A stretch of 64,000 nucleotides of DNA from contig OZ231127.1 of the NCBI GenBank assembly GCA_965153355.1, positions 7,440,001 to 7,504,000 on the forward strand, given 5' to 3'. Below are positions 33,615-45,039 of the stretch, piece after piece; within the stretch, counting starts at the first letter, position 1, and each line of letters opens with the position of its first letter. The position numbers and the translations under genes are program-made. Below the pieces are notes generated by a model. It worked only from the letters and a program-made list of their open reading frames with translations. It was not told where the DNA came from and did no database searches. Source of the DNA: Flaccisagitta enflata. Its lineage: Eukaryota; Chaetognatha; Sagittoidea; Aphragmophora.

Positions 33615-33776
33615 AGGTGCGACAAAGCACCTTTATAACTGGCTGTGTCCGTTGGTTGGTCAATCGGTTGGTTGGTAACACATTCATTCAACGATCCACA
33701 CGTCGCACTTATTGGCCTACTTGGCCTTGGCATTCAACGATCCACACGTCGCACTTATTGGCCTACTTGGCCTTGG
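33615..33776 (+). mobile_element. Helentron-like element, AGGTGC subfamily, copy t
   Basis: The 5' hairpin AGGTGCGACAAAGCACCT is followed by GTTGGTTGG repeats. The subterminal GTCGCACTT is one base off the complement of AGGTGCGAC. The tail TTGGCCTACTTGGCC is a 4-bp-stem hairpin, then TTG. The last ~46 bp are duplicated in tandem (33684-33729 and 33731-33776). Confidence 0.55.
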
Positions 33777-34075
33777 CATGACGGAGGACCCTTGTCATGA
33801 CGGAGGACCCTTGTTATGACGGAGGACCCTTGTCATGACGGAGGACCCTTGTCATGACGGAAGACCCTTGTCATGACGGAGGACCCTTGTCATGACGGAG
33901 GACCCTTGTCATGCAGAGGACCCTCGTCATGCAGAGGATCCTCGTCATGCAGAGGATCCTCGTCATGCCAGAGGACCCTCATCATGACAGAGGACCCATG
34001 TCACGACAGAGAACCCTCGTCACGACGGAGAACCCTCGTCACGACGGAGGACCTTCGTCATAACGGAGGATCCTT
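33777..34075. repeat. 19-bp minisatellite
   Basis: About 15 copies of GACGGAGGACCCTTGTCAT, perfect on the left and degenerating rightwards. It starts directly at the end of the duplicated tail of copy t. Confidence 0.93.
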
Positions 34076-34350
34076 GTCAAAATGTAAACCTCCGCTCGTC
34101 TTCGCCTGTCTAGAGAGATTTACCAATTTAACTTTTTATGGTTGCCGGTTTAAAGATAGTAACAGCGTTGCTATTTTTTAAATAAAATTACTATCAAATT
34201 TTACATCATTAGAAAACCTAGCGTGTAAGCTTTCCTTTGTTCTTCTTATTTTGCCAATACTCCTAGTATATTAGGTGTAGTGATCAAAAGTAGAAACATA
34301 GTTCATGATTTTATAAGCGCTCAAGCGTAAAATACTGAGCGAGAACAATA

Positions 34351-34913
34351 CAGTAGATCTCGTCTAGACTTGAGATAACAGGGGCAAGCATTGTGAAAAG
34401 ACAAATGAAGGCAGGGGAGGGATATTTGAATCCTAGACTAATCAAAGGATGCTTAATTCCCCATGATAGCTGGTTGCCATGGAAACACATTTCCACGTAC
34501 TCTCGCTAAAGTATCAATATTTTGAGAGATTTTTTTAGGGAACATTGCTTAAAATAAAATTTGCTACAACTTTCCCACAGTATGTTCTGTAAGAATGTCG
34601 CTCGTTTGGCCGTTGCTAGGGAGCGTATCCATGTGTGACAACCCCTAGCAACCGCTAAACGAGCGACATTCTTACAGAACATACTGTGGGAATGTTGTAG
34701 CAAATTTTATTTTAAGCAATGTTCCCTAAAAAAATCTCTCAAAATATTGATACTTTAGCGAAAATACATGGAAATGTGTTTCCATGGCAACCAGCTATCA
34801 TGGGCAATAAAGCACCCCCTTATTAGTCTATGTTTGAAATATCACTCCCCTGGCTTCATTTGTTTTCCTACAGTGCTTGCCCCTGTTATCTCAAGTCTAG
34901 ACGAGATCTACTG
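34351..34913. mobile_element. Tc1/mariner-type foldback element, 563 bp
   Basis: Almost the whole element is an inverted repeat. The ends read CAGTAGATCTCGTCTAGACT and its complement, flanked by TA at 34349-34350 and 34914-34915. The centre (about 34625-34650) contains GTTGCTAGGG and CCCCTAGCAAC. It has no coding capacity. Confidence 0.88.
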
Positions 34914-34932
34914 TACCTATTTGTGACTTTTT

Positions 34933-35150
34933 AGTCGCGTACTACGCGACTACGAATCGCTATGTTGGTTGGTCGGTCGGTTGGTGTCTGTCGGTTGGTT
35001 GGTCTCCGTTAGTTTGTTTCGGCGGTTTGGGCGTTTTTTTTGCGTAACTGCTCCTGCTTTTAGTTGTATTATCTTTTGGTCTTTAGGTCTTTTAGTCTTA
35101 TAGTCTTCAAGACCGCAAGACCGCACGCGACTTGTAACGCATTGGCCTTG
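34933..35150 (+). mobile_element. Helentron-like short element, copy g
   Basis: AGTCGCGTACTACGCGACT in a T-run, GGTTGGTCGGTCGG, then a core of TCTTTTGGTCTTTAGG repeats. Subterminal GCACGCGACT, ending TTGGCCTTG before TTT. It occupies the same position in the host repeat as copy k. Confidence 0.7.
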
Positions 35151-35767
35151 TTTCTTTAAGTGGCGGAAATCGTCGTGAGCTTTTTTACCCAAACTTTTAA
35201 AGCTCACATCTCTTGAACAGATTGACTGATTGACTTGATTTTTAGTATGTTAACATCATTTGACCTTGTCTACCAAGGTGTGAAGTTTCAAGAAATTTCA
35301 GATAGTGCAACCACCCGAACCAGCCTACCTATTTAAAAATTTCAAATTAGCGTACCCAAAAAAATATTCCATGAAAATTTCTGAAATTTTGCATGAACAA
35401 CCATCCAACCCCTGGACAAATCCTGGGTAAGTTGTACGGCGATCACGCAATTACTTTGGCCGTAATCACATGAAACATTTTTTTCATGTTGTCAAAATCA
35501 TGAAATTTATCGAAGTTTTTCAATATGTTTGCCTGTCATGACTACACTGAATAATTGTCAGTGAGCGGTCTTATGTATGAATTTGACATGTTCAAAATTT
35601 CATGCAGATATCTTTAGCTGTTCAAGAGAAATCAACATTTCAAATAAACATATAAGTTGAAACCACGCGGCAATCTTCGTCCTCGCGCAGTTTATTCACC
35701 AAGCGTAAATGCGATAAACACCAGAGAAACACTTTGGCTGAGACAACATTCAACCGCATTTTAAGAA

Positions 35768-35918
35768 CAAGGCTGGATACACGGCCACCAGTTGCAGACG
35801 GGTGGGCAGGGGCGGAAATGGCGCGTTTTCCCACTTTTCGACTCGATCATTACGGACCAACGGACAGACGGACCGACGGTCGGACAAAGCCTCTTATAGA
35901 TTTGCGTGTCAGCAACTA
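35768..35918 (-). mobile_element. Helentron-like short element, copy h
   Basis: On the minus strand: TAGTTGCTGACACGCAAAT hairpin, GTCCGACCGTCGGTCC, subterminal CTGCAACT, and a terminal hairpin of the GCCGTGTATCC type before CTTG. Its arms use the TTGC/GCAA variant. Confidence 0.65.
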
Positions 35919-36080
35919 AAAAGCCGTATCATTCTCTTGGATATTTTTAGATATGATTAGATAAAAAGATATTAATAATTAAAGAACTTTAAATAATAGA
36001 ATCACGAGATTTGAAATTTAATATATTCCCGACAACCCATGAAAAAAATCAAGTTCATAGAACAAACAGAACGGATTCTA

Positions 36081-36705
36081 CAGTGAGGCGCATAAATAAG
36101 TAGCCACTTTTGTAAAAACTATTTTGCTTATTCTAGAAATGTTAGGATAAATTTATTGGTGATGATATTAAAGGATTTTTAATTTTCTTTAATTTGAGAC
36201 CAATCCCAAATTTGTGGCTCTTTTTGTTTAGAAGTGACGTTAGTTTGAATAGAAGCATATCAAAACCATGTTGGGAAAAAGGGACAAAAAATTAGCTCTT
36301 TTTTGACAATCAGAAAACTGAGTTGTTTTCTTTAAACTGATGTCATTTGAAAACGAATCAAGCTACAAATCTCTGATTGGACTAGATTTGTAGAGTTTTT
36401 GAAGCTCTTTAAAATGCTCATGGATTTGAAGTCTTTATTATAATTTGTTTTTGATCTATCAAAGAAAAACTAAGTCCATTTTGTGTTTTGCCTGTGGTTG
36501 TTCAGTGATAGATTCTTCTAAATTACTTCTCCTCTTTGAACTTGTATAAATTCCTAGCAAATTGAGATATAAGTCTGGGATTGGGCTAGATTTGTAGAAC
36601 TTTTGAAGATCTTTAGGAATCCCACAGATTTTAAGTGTTTTTAAGTGCCAGAACTAACACAATTAGCTTTTGAAAGTACTGGCTACTTATTTATGCGCCT
36701 CACTG
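36081..36705. mobile_element. Tc1/mariner-type non-autonomous element, 625 bp
   Basis: Terminal inverted repeats begin CAGTGAGGCGCATAAATAAG on both ends, with TA on the left (36079-36080) and AA on the right (one change from TA). The TIR is Tc1-like. No transposase is seen. Confidence 0.85.
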
Positions 36706-36940
36706 AATGTCAAAGTCTAAACAAGTTGCCCATCCATTTTATTAGTCTTTTGGTCGGTCAGTCTGTCTAACTTTACCTCGGTTCTTTTAGCGGTAGGTGC
36801 ATTAAAGCCCTTTTTTAACAAATTTAAAAAAGCTGATGCTGACTACCAGACTAAAAACCTTGACAGAGGCTTTTGTGTGCTTTCGGTGAGTGTGGTGTTA
36901 TCGGTTCTTTAGTAAGAAGAAATATTGAAAAATGCAATTT

Positions 36941-37599
36941 TTTTTAAAGACAAGATGAACATATGACGCACTGAAAATTAAACCGGAAGAACTTACCCGG
37001 AGGACATAATTACCATTTCCACCACTGATTTTGCTCCAGTCAATATCTCTATCATTTTTTTCCAACCTTGACATGTTAAGTTATTAAGAATCTCCATTCT
37101 GTAATCGCCAAATGAGATAAATGCATAATGATTGAGAGAAATTTGATGATAAAGTGCTAAAAAAGTGAAGAAATTATTTACAATCATCTCATTTATGCGT
37201 AGACAGAATTACAAATTTGCATAGAAAATCAATATATCAACAAAATAAGAACATAGCGCGCTCAGTACATGATTTAGGAATCGCGCTATGTTCTTATTCT
37301 GTTGATATTTTGATTTTTTTTATGCAAATTTGTAATTCTGTGTAGGTCATGGTAGAATTACAAATTGAATTTTTCTATGTTTTTCGCCTATTTTTCAACG
37401 ATAAAATGAAAGTTTAGAGGTCAAAACTGGCATGTGAAAGTTTATCCATGCAAAATATATCGATTCACAACTTTATTGAAAACACCCGAGAAAAATATTT
37501 CCACCAATTTCATTTTATAAAAATCATGATTCATTGGGCATGGGTAGCAAATTCTATGCTAATTTTCAGTGCGACATATGCTTTATTGGTCTTTAAAAA
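36941..37599. mobile_element. palindromic element with central hairpin
   Basis: The outer inverted repeats of about 38 bp contain TTTTTAAAGAC and CGCACTGAAAATTA. A central stem-loop at about 37203-37344 has arms of about 60 bp (ACAGAATTACAAATTTGCAT and complement). A minus-strand 64-codon frame at 36993-37187 ends at a GTAAG donor but is not recognised. The superfamily is unassigned. Confidence 0.55.
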
Positions 37600-38080
37600 T
37601 CTGAACAGTATCTATGTGTGGTAAAATCATTAATTATGTGTCAATGATACACCACCTTCATGACAAATTTGGTAAACGTTTTTGTATACTTTGATGATGC
37701 TGAATTGTTTATCGGCGATGCAATTATTTCCAATCTGATTTATTTTGTTAGAAACGTCACGGTGTATTTATTGTTGATATCTTTCACCATGGTTCCTTTG
37801 ATCAAAATGATAATTTTACCACCGTGGTATCATGGCACAATTTACTCTTTAGTATATATCCAATTATGCATCTTTGATATTTTTACTTTAAACAATATTG
37901 GAGACTCAATTATCGATATAAACTTTCCGTCGTCTTCGCCAATCTAATTTTCCAATTCAACTTTTTAAGGTGGCCGGTCCGAAGATAGTTACCGCGTTGC
38001 TATTTTCAAAAATATTACTATCAAATTTTACATTATACTAAAGCCTAGCGTTTGAGCTTTCCTCTGTTCGTTTTATTTTT

Positions 38081-38235
38081 AGTCGCGTGCTACGCGACTG
38101 CATCCCGCTTTGAGGGTCCGTCCGTCAATGCCTCCAATGGTATGTCCATCAGTCTGTCCGATGGTCCGATGGTCCGTCCGTCTGTTGCTCTGTCACGGCC
38201 CACACGCGACTGGGGTAGCCATGTATCCAGCCTTG
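38081..38235 (+). mobile_element. Helentron-like short element, copy i
   Basis: AGTCGCGTGCTACGCGACT after TTTTATTTTT. GTCCGTCCGTC, then GTCCGATGGTCC repeats. Subterminal ACACGCGACT, and a terminal GCCATGTATCCAGC variant before CTTG and TTTT. Confidence 0.72.
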
Positions 38236-38880
38236 TTTTGATAATGGGTGGTCAAAAAAAAGTGACTTTTTTGTTTTTCTATATCTTTTACAAAAAAATG
38301 TTTATGAAAAAAATTCTTTTTTTGCTAAAAAGATATAGTGCAGGAGAATTTTTTTTATTATTGTGAATTTTGTATATTTTTTATATATTTTGAGCTATTT
38401 ACAATTAACTTAAATAAATTTTGGACCGCTTTAATTCTTTATAAAATTTTAGTGTATAAAAATTGAAATTTTTTTTTGAATTCACTATTAATAGTAAAAG
38501 TTGATTCAAAATCTGGAGAAAAAACAAGGAAAAATTCTCAAAATACAAGCATACAAAAAAACAAAAGATACGCTTTAAAAACATCCTTTTCTTTTCTATT
38601 CAAATCTCTTTAACTAAAGCTTGGAGACTTACATTTAATTGTGTTTATTTCAGACATGACCTAATTAAGGTGTGTGTTTTTTGAAAATAATTGATTTTTC
38701 ATGTTATTATTGATTTATGCAAACATTTTACTTTTTTACATTTATATAGTTATTTGTTTTAAAGATTAAAAAAAATCATTTTTTTTTAATACTTTACTTC
38801 ATTTATAGAATATCAACTTATAAAAAAAATTCAAAACTTATGGGAGGAAATTCTAGCTTGGTCACTTTTTTTTTAACCAC
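38236..38880. other. AT-rich insert in repeat copy B
   Basis: Very AT-rich. It starts GGGTGGTCAAAAAAAAGTGAC and ends with the inverted GTCACTTTTTTTTTAACCACCC, so it is bounded by ~20-bp inverted repeats and is probably another small transposon. No gene is seen. Confidence 0.5.
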
Positions 38881-39577
38881 CCGTTACTCATAATAGTTTT
38901 TAGACGTAGTGATCAAAAATATTAGGAAGAAACAGTTCATGATTTCATGAGCGCTTAAGCGAGTGAGAATAAAACGTGTTCATGATTTTTTTTTTAAGTG
39001 GCGGAATCCATTGTAACTTTTTTTACCCAAACTAAGAAAGCTCATATCTTATGAACGGATTGACGGATTGACTTGATTTTTTGTATGGTAACATCATATG
39101 ACCTTGTCTACTGATGTGTGAAGTTCCAAGCAATTTCAGTAAGTACAACCACCCGAACCAGCCTACCTATCCAAAAATTTCAAAAAAGCGTAGCTATAAA
39201 AATATTCCACAAAATTTTCTGAAATTTTGCATGAACAACCACCCATCCCTTGGGCAAATCCTGGGTAAGTTGTACGGCGATCATGTAATTATTGAAGCAG
39301 TAATCGCATAAAACATTTTTTTTGCATCGTCAAATCCATTAGTTGTCATTGGCTGTCAAATCCATTAGTTGTCATTAAGTAGCGCTTGAGTAAGATCCGC
39401 CCATGGATCTCAACAGTTCAGATTTTGCTCTGAAATCCAATTCAACTGCGTGTAGGAAAAAATCACTACGGCCGAACGCTAGCTTCTACAATCCCGGCAA
39501 CGGCACCGGTGGATAAATCTTGAAGTTCTCCTTTGGATCTTCCCGGGTCAGAAAAGCTCAAAGCACCCTTGATTTTT

Positions 39578-40086
39578 AGTCGCGTGAACGCGACTCTAGA
39601 AGCCGCTATGTCGGTCGGTCGGTCTGTCGGTCTGTCGGTCCGTAACTTTTTTGAAATATAGGCTTCATAGTCGTTTTAAAGGTTATTGAAGGTTATTAAA
39701 GGTAATTATAGGTAATTTTTGGTAATTATAGGTAATTTTAGGTAATTTTAGGTAATTATAGGTAATATAGGTATTTTAGTAATCTGTATCATATAAGTCA
39801 GAAAAGTTGTCTCGGACTACAAATTGAGGTAATTGTAGGAAATATAGGAAATAATGGGTAATTATAGGTGATTTTAGATAATTTATGGTAATTTAATGTA
39901 ATTGTAGGTAATTATAGGTATTTACAGATAGTTGTAGGTAAATGTGGGTAATTATAGGAAGATATAGGTACTTAGTTATCTTCATTATCTTTATTACCTT
40001 AATTACCTAAATTACCTTAATTACCTTTATTACCTTTATTACCTTTATTACCCTTATTACCACGCGACTAAGGTTTGTTGACCTTG
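39578..40086 (+). mobile_element. Helentron-like element, copy j, with GGTAATTATA minisatellite core
   Basis: 5' hairpin AGTCGCGTGAACGCGACT, GTCGGTCGGTCGGTC, then about 400 bp of degenerate GGTAATTATA units and an inverted TTACCTTAA block. Subterminal CACGCGACT is the exact complement of AGTCGCGTG. The tail hairpin AAGGTTTGTTGACCTT ends the element. Its closest relative is copy n. Confidence 0.8.
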
Positions 40087-41058
40087 TTGATATTGAATCA
40101 ATCATCACGATGTTTCATACAATTTTCTGTCCATGCGCTCAGAGTTAAAGTCTGGGGACAAAAAGGTCAACTTAAGCCTAGACAGTTATATTTTTTTTAA
40201 TCTATAGTATTTCATATGTATTGTGGTCAATCTTTTTTTCATCCATGTCACTCATTAGGTTTGGAAGATATTTCATTTTTTCTTCTAGATCTACTTCCTT
40301 ACTCGGATGAAGATGTATGTAAAGGTGATTTTTATGGTGCGATTTTTCTTGTCATCGTTGCTGTCTCACTATGCTGTAGGGAGTTACGCACTGGCATTAC
40401 CTCTTACCTAAACATTTTTTTTCAAGGCGCTAAATTGCATGACAGAGCCTCATCCATGTAGTCGGATTCTCTTCCGGTAAAGTGATGAACTTTCTAAGCA
40501 TCTGTGAATCCGTACCTCCATTTATTTGTTGGTTTTTGCCAGTCTGTCTCTTTTTCTCAACGCGTAATGATACATTGGAAAGCTTACTCTTACTTAGAGA
40601 AAATGTCAGTGGAGAGGAGCTTTAGAAAGAAGTTGTAGAATAAGTGTTACCTTTTTCTTTCACTTTTTTGAAGAAAAATGTTTGTTTAACATCAAAACGA
40701 GTAATGCTGAAGACATGTGATTCCCACAGTTCAATTCAGCGTCCTCACTTTAGTCAAATTGCTAAAAATCATTTTTGAGTGTGCTATTTTACTCCCGCTG
40801 ATATTGCCGCCTACATTAAGGCTCTACTCTACGAAATAGGGCTGTAATGAAATTAATCTTGAGTAATCATTATCCTATATTCCTGCAATCAAATTCAATA
40901 AACTGTTATGAATTGCAATGGATCGTAATGGTTAATGATGCTGACTTATCATTATAACTCATTTGGACCCATTTGAACCTTGAACTAATGTGATGATTTA
41001 ATGGATTATAATAACTAGTGATGCTGAATTGTCATAACAACCAATTTTCTTGGAAACT
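40087..41058. other. interval without a supported gene
   Basis: A plus frame at 40216-40461 contains a hydrophobic stretch (GAIFLVIVAVSLCC) after a pyrimidine-rich TTTTTTCTTCTAG acceptor-like site near 40290. I do not recognise it and cannot support an exon. Confidence 0.35.
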
Positions 41059-41228
41059 TTAATAGGATTGGAATGGGTTGGAACAAATTGGAATGGGTTG
41101 GAACGAATTGGAATGGGTTAGAATGAATTGGAATGGGTTGGAATGAATTGGAATGGGTTGGAATGGGTTGGAATGAATTGGAATGGGTTGGAATGAATTG
41201 GAATGGGTTGGAATGAATTGGAATAGGT
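41059..41228. repeat. tandem GGAATGGGTTGGAATGAATT array
   Basis: Composite 10/20-bp units. The same motif builds the spacers of the larger array at 41940-44385. Confidence 0.93.
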
Positions 41229-41634
41229 TGCAAAGACATAAAAGGTAATTTTGATAGCAGACATACACATCTTTCAAACCTTCCAAGAGGCAGGGATTTC
41301 AACCTCATAGTTTCTGACATGATTTTCTAACTGTTTCCTGTCTTATAGCAATCACAACATAGAATAAAGCAAAAAATATGCAGAAATATACTTTTTTTTT
41401 TTTCATTTTAAGACATACAACAATATAGTTCTACACCTAATCAAGGAAAAAAGTGGGGCTGACATTTTAAAGTGAATCAACAGCCTCTGAGATGTAATAG
41501 AACTTGAGTTTTGAAGCTGCAGAGCTATGCACAGTGCCATTTCATGCACCATGCATCATGTCAACTGTGTTTTTAATCAACCCATCAGCATGTTGAATTT
41601 TTTGGCTGTTCCAAGCTATGATGACTTCTTTGCC

Positions 41635-41815
41635 CTTTTCTTTCCTTCTTTTTTTTTCTTCACTTTTTTTTTCCTCTCCGTTTCCTTCTTCCCCCCTTTT
41701 TTTTTCTCTTTTTCTTTTTCTTTTCCTTCCTTTCTTTCTTTCTTTCTTTCTTTTTTTCTTTCTTTCTTTCTTTTTTTCTCTCTCTTCCTTCCCTTTCCTT
41801 CCCTTCCCTTCCGAC
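41635..41815. repeat. polypyrimidine (TTTC)n tract
   Basis: T/C-only sequence with TTTC and CCTT runs. The Phe/Ser and Lys/Glu frames here are compositional. Confidence 0.9.
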
Positions 41816-41939
41816 AAACATCCATCCCTTCCGAGGAGCGGCGCTCCCCGCTCCTCCATAATGTGTATGTCTGTTTGATAGAAATTTCAACAAGATTGGA
41901 ATGGGTTAGAAGAAATAAAACGAAATAAGCGTTGAAAGC

Positions 41940-44395
41940 CATTACAGCTCAATCCAACCCATTCCAATCCATTCAGGTTGTGAAAATTGAATCTAAATCC
42001 CCCGTTAAACCCCTACCTCTTAGCCCCTCCCAATCAAGAAACTGAAGCATAATGGTAATAAAAGAAAAATCTCATTTAGGCTCTACACCTTAGGGTAGAG
42101 CCCGAATGACAACCTGAATGAATTTTGATGAAATCTTCAAAAAGAAGTGATATTAGTTCTTTCAAGTTGAGTTCCTAGAATGGGAGGGGCTTAAAGGTAG
42201 GGGTTTATATGGGGATTTAGACACGATTGGAATGATTTGGAATGGGTTGGAATGAATCAGAATGAATCGGAATGGGTTGGAATGTGTTGGAATGAGTTGA
42301 AATGACATTAAGGGCAATTTTGTTAGAAATATCAACAGGATTTGAATGGGTTGGAATGAGTTGGAATGAGTCGCAATGGGCTGGAATGAATCGGAATGGG
42401 TAGCAATAACATAGGGGGTGATTTTGATAGTAATATCAACAGGATTGGAATGGGTTTGAATGAGTTGGAATGAAATAGCCGTTGAAAGCTATTACAGCTC
42501 ATTCCAACCCATTCCAATCCATTCAGGTTTTGAAAATTGAATCTAAATCCCCCGTTAAACCCCTACCTCTTAGCCCCTCCCAATCAAGAAACTGAACCAT
42601 AATGGTAATTATAGGAAAATCTCATTCAGGCTCTACACCTTAGGGTAGAGCCTGAATGACAACCTGAATGAATTTTGATGAAATCTTCAAAAAGAAGTGA
42701 TATTTGTTCTTTCAAGTTGAGTTCCTAGAATGGGAGGGGCTTAAAGGTAGGGGTTTATAGGGGGATTTAGACTCGATTAGAATGAACTGGAATGGATTAG
42801 CCAAGGAATGAATCAGGAATGGTTAGAATGAGTTGAAATGACATTAAGGGCAATTTTGATAGAAATATCAACAGGATTTGAATGGGTTGGAATGAGTTGG
42901 AATGAGTCGAAATGGGCTGGAATGAATCGGAATGAGTTGCAATGACATAAGGGGTGATTTTGATAGTAATATCAACAGGATTGGAAAGGGTTGGAATGAG
43001 TTGGAATGAGTTGGATTGAAATAACCGTTGAAAGCCATTACAGCTCATTGCAACCCATTCCAATCCATTCAGGTTGTGAAAATTGAATCTAAATCCCCCG
43101 TTAAACCCCTACCTCTTAGCCCCTCCCAATCAAGAAACTGGACCATAATGGTAATTATAGAAAAATCTCATTCAGGCTCTACACCTTAGGGTAAAGCCCA
43201 AATGACAACCTGAATGAATTTTGATGAAATCTTCAAGTTGAATTCCTAGAATGGGAGGGGCTTAAAGGTAGGGGTTTATAGGGGGATTTAGACTCAATTG
43301 GAATGAATTGGAATGGATTTGAATGTGTTGGAATGAATCGGAATGAATCGGAATGTGTTGGAATGAATCGGAATGTGTTGGAATGAATCGGAATGAATCG
43401 GAATGGGTTGGAATGAATTGGAATGAGTTGAAATGACATTAAGGGCAATTTTGATAGAAATATCAACAGGGTTTGAATGGGTTGGAATGAGTTGGAATGA
43501 GTTTGAATGGGCTGGAATGAATCGGAATGGGTTGCAATGACATAAGGGGTGATTTTGATAGTAATATCAACAGGATTGGAATGGGTTTGAATGAGTTGGA
43601 ATGAAATAACCTTTGAAAGCTATTACAGCTCAACTCAACCCATTCCAATCCATTCAGGTTGTGAAAATTAAATCTAAATCCCCCGTTAAACCCCTACCTC
43701 TTAGCCCCTCCCAATCAAGAAACTGAACCATAATGGTAATTATAGAAAAATATCTTTCAGGCTCTACACCTTAGGGTAGAGCCCGAATGACAACCTGAAT
43801 GAATTTTGATGAAATCTTCAAAAAGAAGTGATATTTGTTCTTTCAAGTTGAGTTCCTAGAATGGGAGGGGCTTCAAGGTAGGGGTTTATAGGGGGATTTA
43901 GACTCGATTGGAATGAATTGGAATGCATTGAAATGGGTTGGAATGAATCAGAATGGGTTGGAATGCGTTGAAATGACACAAATGGCAATTTTGATAGAAA
44001 TATCAACAGGATTTGAATGGGTTGGAATGAGTCGGAATGGGCTGGAATGAGTCGGAATGGGCTGGAATGAATCGGAATGGGTTGCAATGACATAAGGGGT
44101 GATTTTGATAGTAATATCAACAGGATTGGAATGAGTTGGAATGAAATAACCGTTGAAAGCCATTACAGCTCATTTCAACCCATTCCAATTCATTCAGGTT
44201 GTGAAAATTGAATCTAAATCCCCCGTTAAACCCCTACCTCTTAGCCCCTCCCAATCAAGAAACTGGACCATAATGGTAATTATAGAAAAATCTCATTCAG
44301 GCTCTACACCTTAGGGTAAAGCCCGAATGACAACCTGAATGAATTTTGATGAAATCTTCAAGTTGAGTTCCTAGAATGGGAGGGTAGGGTAGGTC
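41940..44395. repeat. higher-order tandem array, ~545-585-bp unit
   Basis: CCCCCGTTAAACCCCTACC recurs at about 41998, 42549, 43094, 43679 and 44219. Each unit contains two inverted ~60-bp blocks (TCTAAATCCCCC ... CCCCTCCCA and complement), a central hairpin around CACCTTAGGGT, and a variable GGAATGRRTT spacer. About 4.4 units are present. The last is cut by the hAT MITE at 44396. Confidence 0.9.
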
Positions 44396-44708
44396 CAGAG
44401 ATGCAGATTCTTGGTAGCAGAGTAGCAATGCTACGCGGCAGGCTAGGTCCAAGGTGCGGCAGGTGCGGCAGGAATAGAAAGGAGAAGCAATGAGGGAGGA
44501 AAAATAGGAGAAATATAGGAAGGAAACAAGGAAAGAAAGAAAACGGGAATTGAATTCAGTCAGGATAAGCAAAATGAAAGAAAGAGGGAAAGAAAGGAAG
44601 AGAAAATACTAAATTGAGAGAAAGAAAAGATTTAAAATAAGTAAGAGCTGCGTCAGCTCTTTGGAACAAAATTCTGCTACGCGGCAGCTTGCGGAATCTG
44701 CATCTCTG
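44396..44708. mobile_element. hAT-type MITE, 313 bp
   Basis: Ends CAGAGATGCAGATTC and GAATCTGCATCTCTG, with GGTAGGTC on both sides (44388-44395 and 44709-44716), an 8-bp target duplication. A second inverted pair, CTACGCGGCAG, lies inside. No coding capacity is seen. Confidence 0.9.
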
Positions 44709-45039
44709 GGTAGGTCAGTATGCAAACCTTCATAGATCTTTATGTAAGTTGGCAAAATTACTCGAGTCACTATTTGTGAAAGAATGAGACCTCGCGCGAC
44801 CCTCAACTCCTTGTATCTTCATCGTTCACAAAATGAAAAAAAAAACTTAGAGAAAAAACTGAACGGAATTTCACGCTTGCATTTAGCGAAACGGTACAAC
44901 GCTTTTTTTTCTTCGAATACGGAATCGCCATTTTTTTATCAATCAAACGTAATACGCACTTTAAGCAAACATTTTTCGTGTGCTCTACTGACTTTGCAGT
45001 GCAGAGTCGTGCAGTAGCGTTCAGTTTGTTACAAAACCT

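Larger units (their letters stand above)
34085..35620 (+). repeat. dispersed ~1-kb repeat, copy A (interrupted)
   Basis: Shares blocks with copies at about 37905-39330 and 45040-45850: ACTATCAAATTTTACAT, GTGGCGGAAAT, TTTTACCCAAACTTT, CAACCACCCGAACCAGCCTA and TCCTGGGTAAGTTGTACGG. It is interrupted here by a foldback (34351-34913) and by Helentron-like copy g. No coding capacity is seen. Confidence 0.75.
37905..39330 (+). repeat. dispersed ~1-kb repeat, copy B (interrupted)
   Basis: Same family as copies A and C. Interrupted by Helentron-like copy i and by AT-rich sequence 38236-38880. It retains an uninterrupted site at about 38990 (GTGTTCATGATTTT, T-run, AAGTGGCGG) where A and C carry Helentron-like insertions. 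Confidence 0.7.

Noticed and set aside
33779-34075. CRISPR-like array
   Set aside because: 19-bp units are contiguous with no spacers, and the context is animal DNA.
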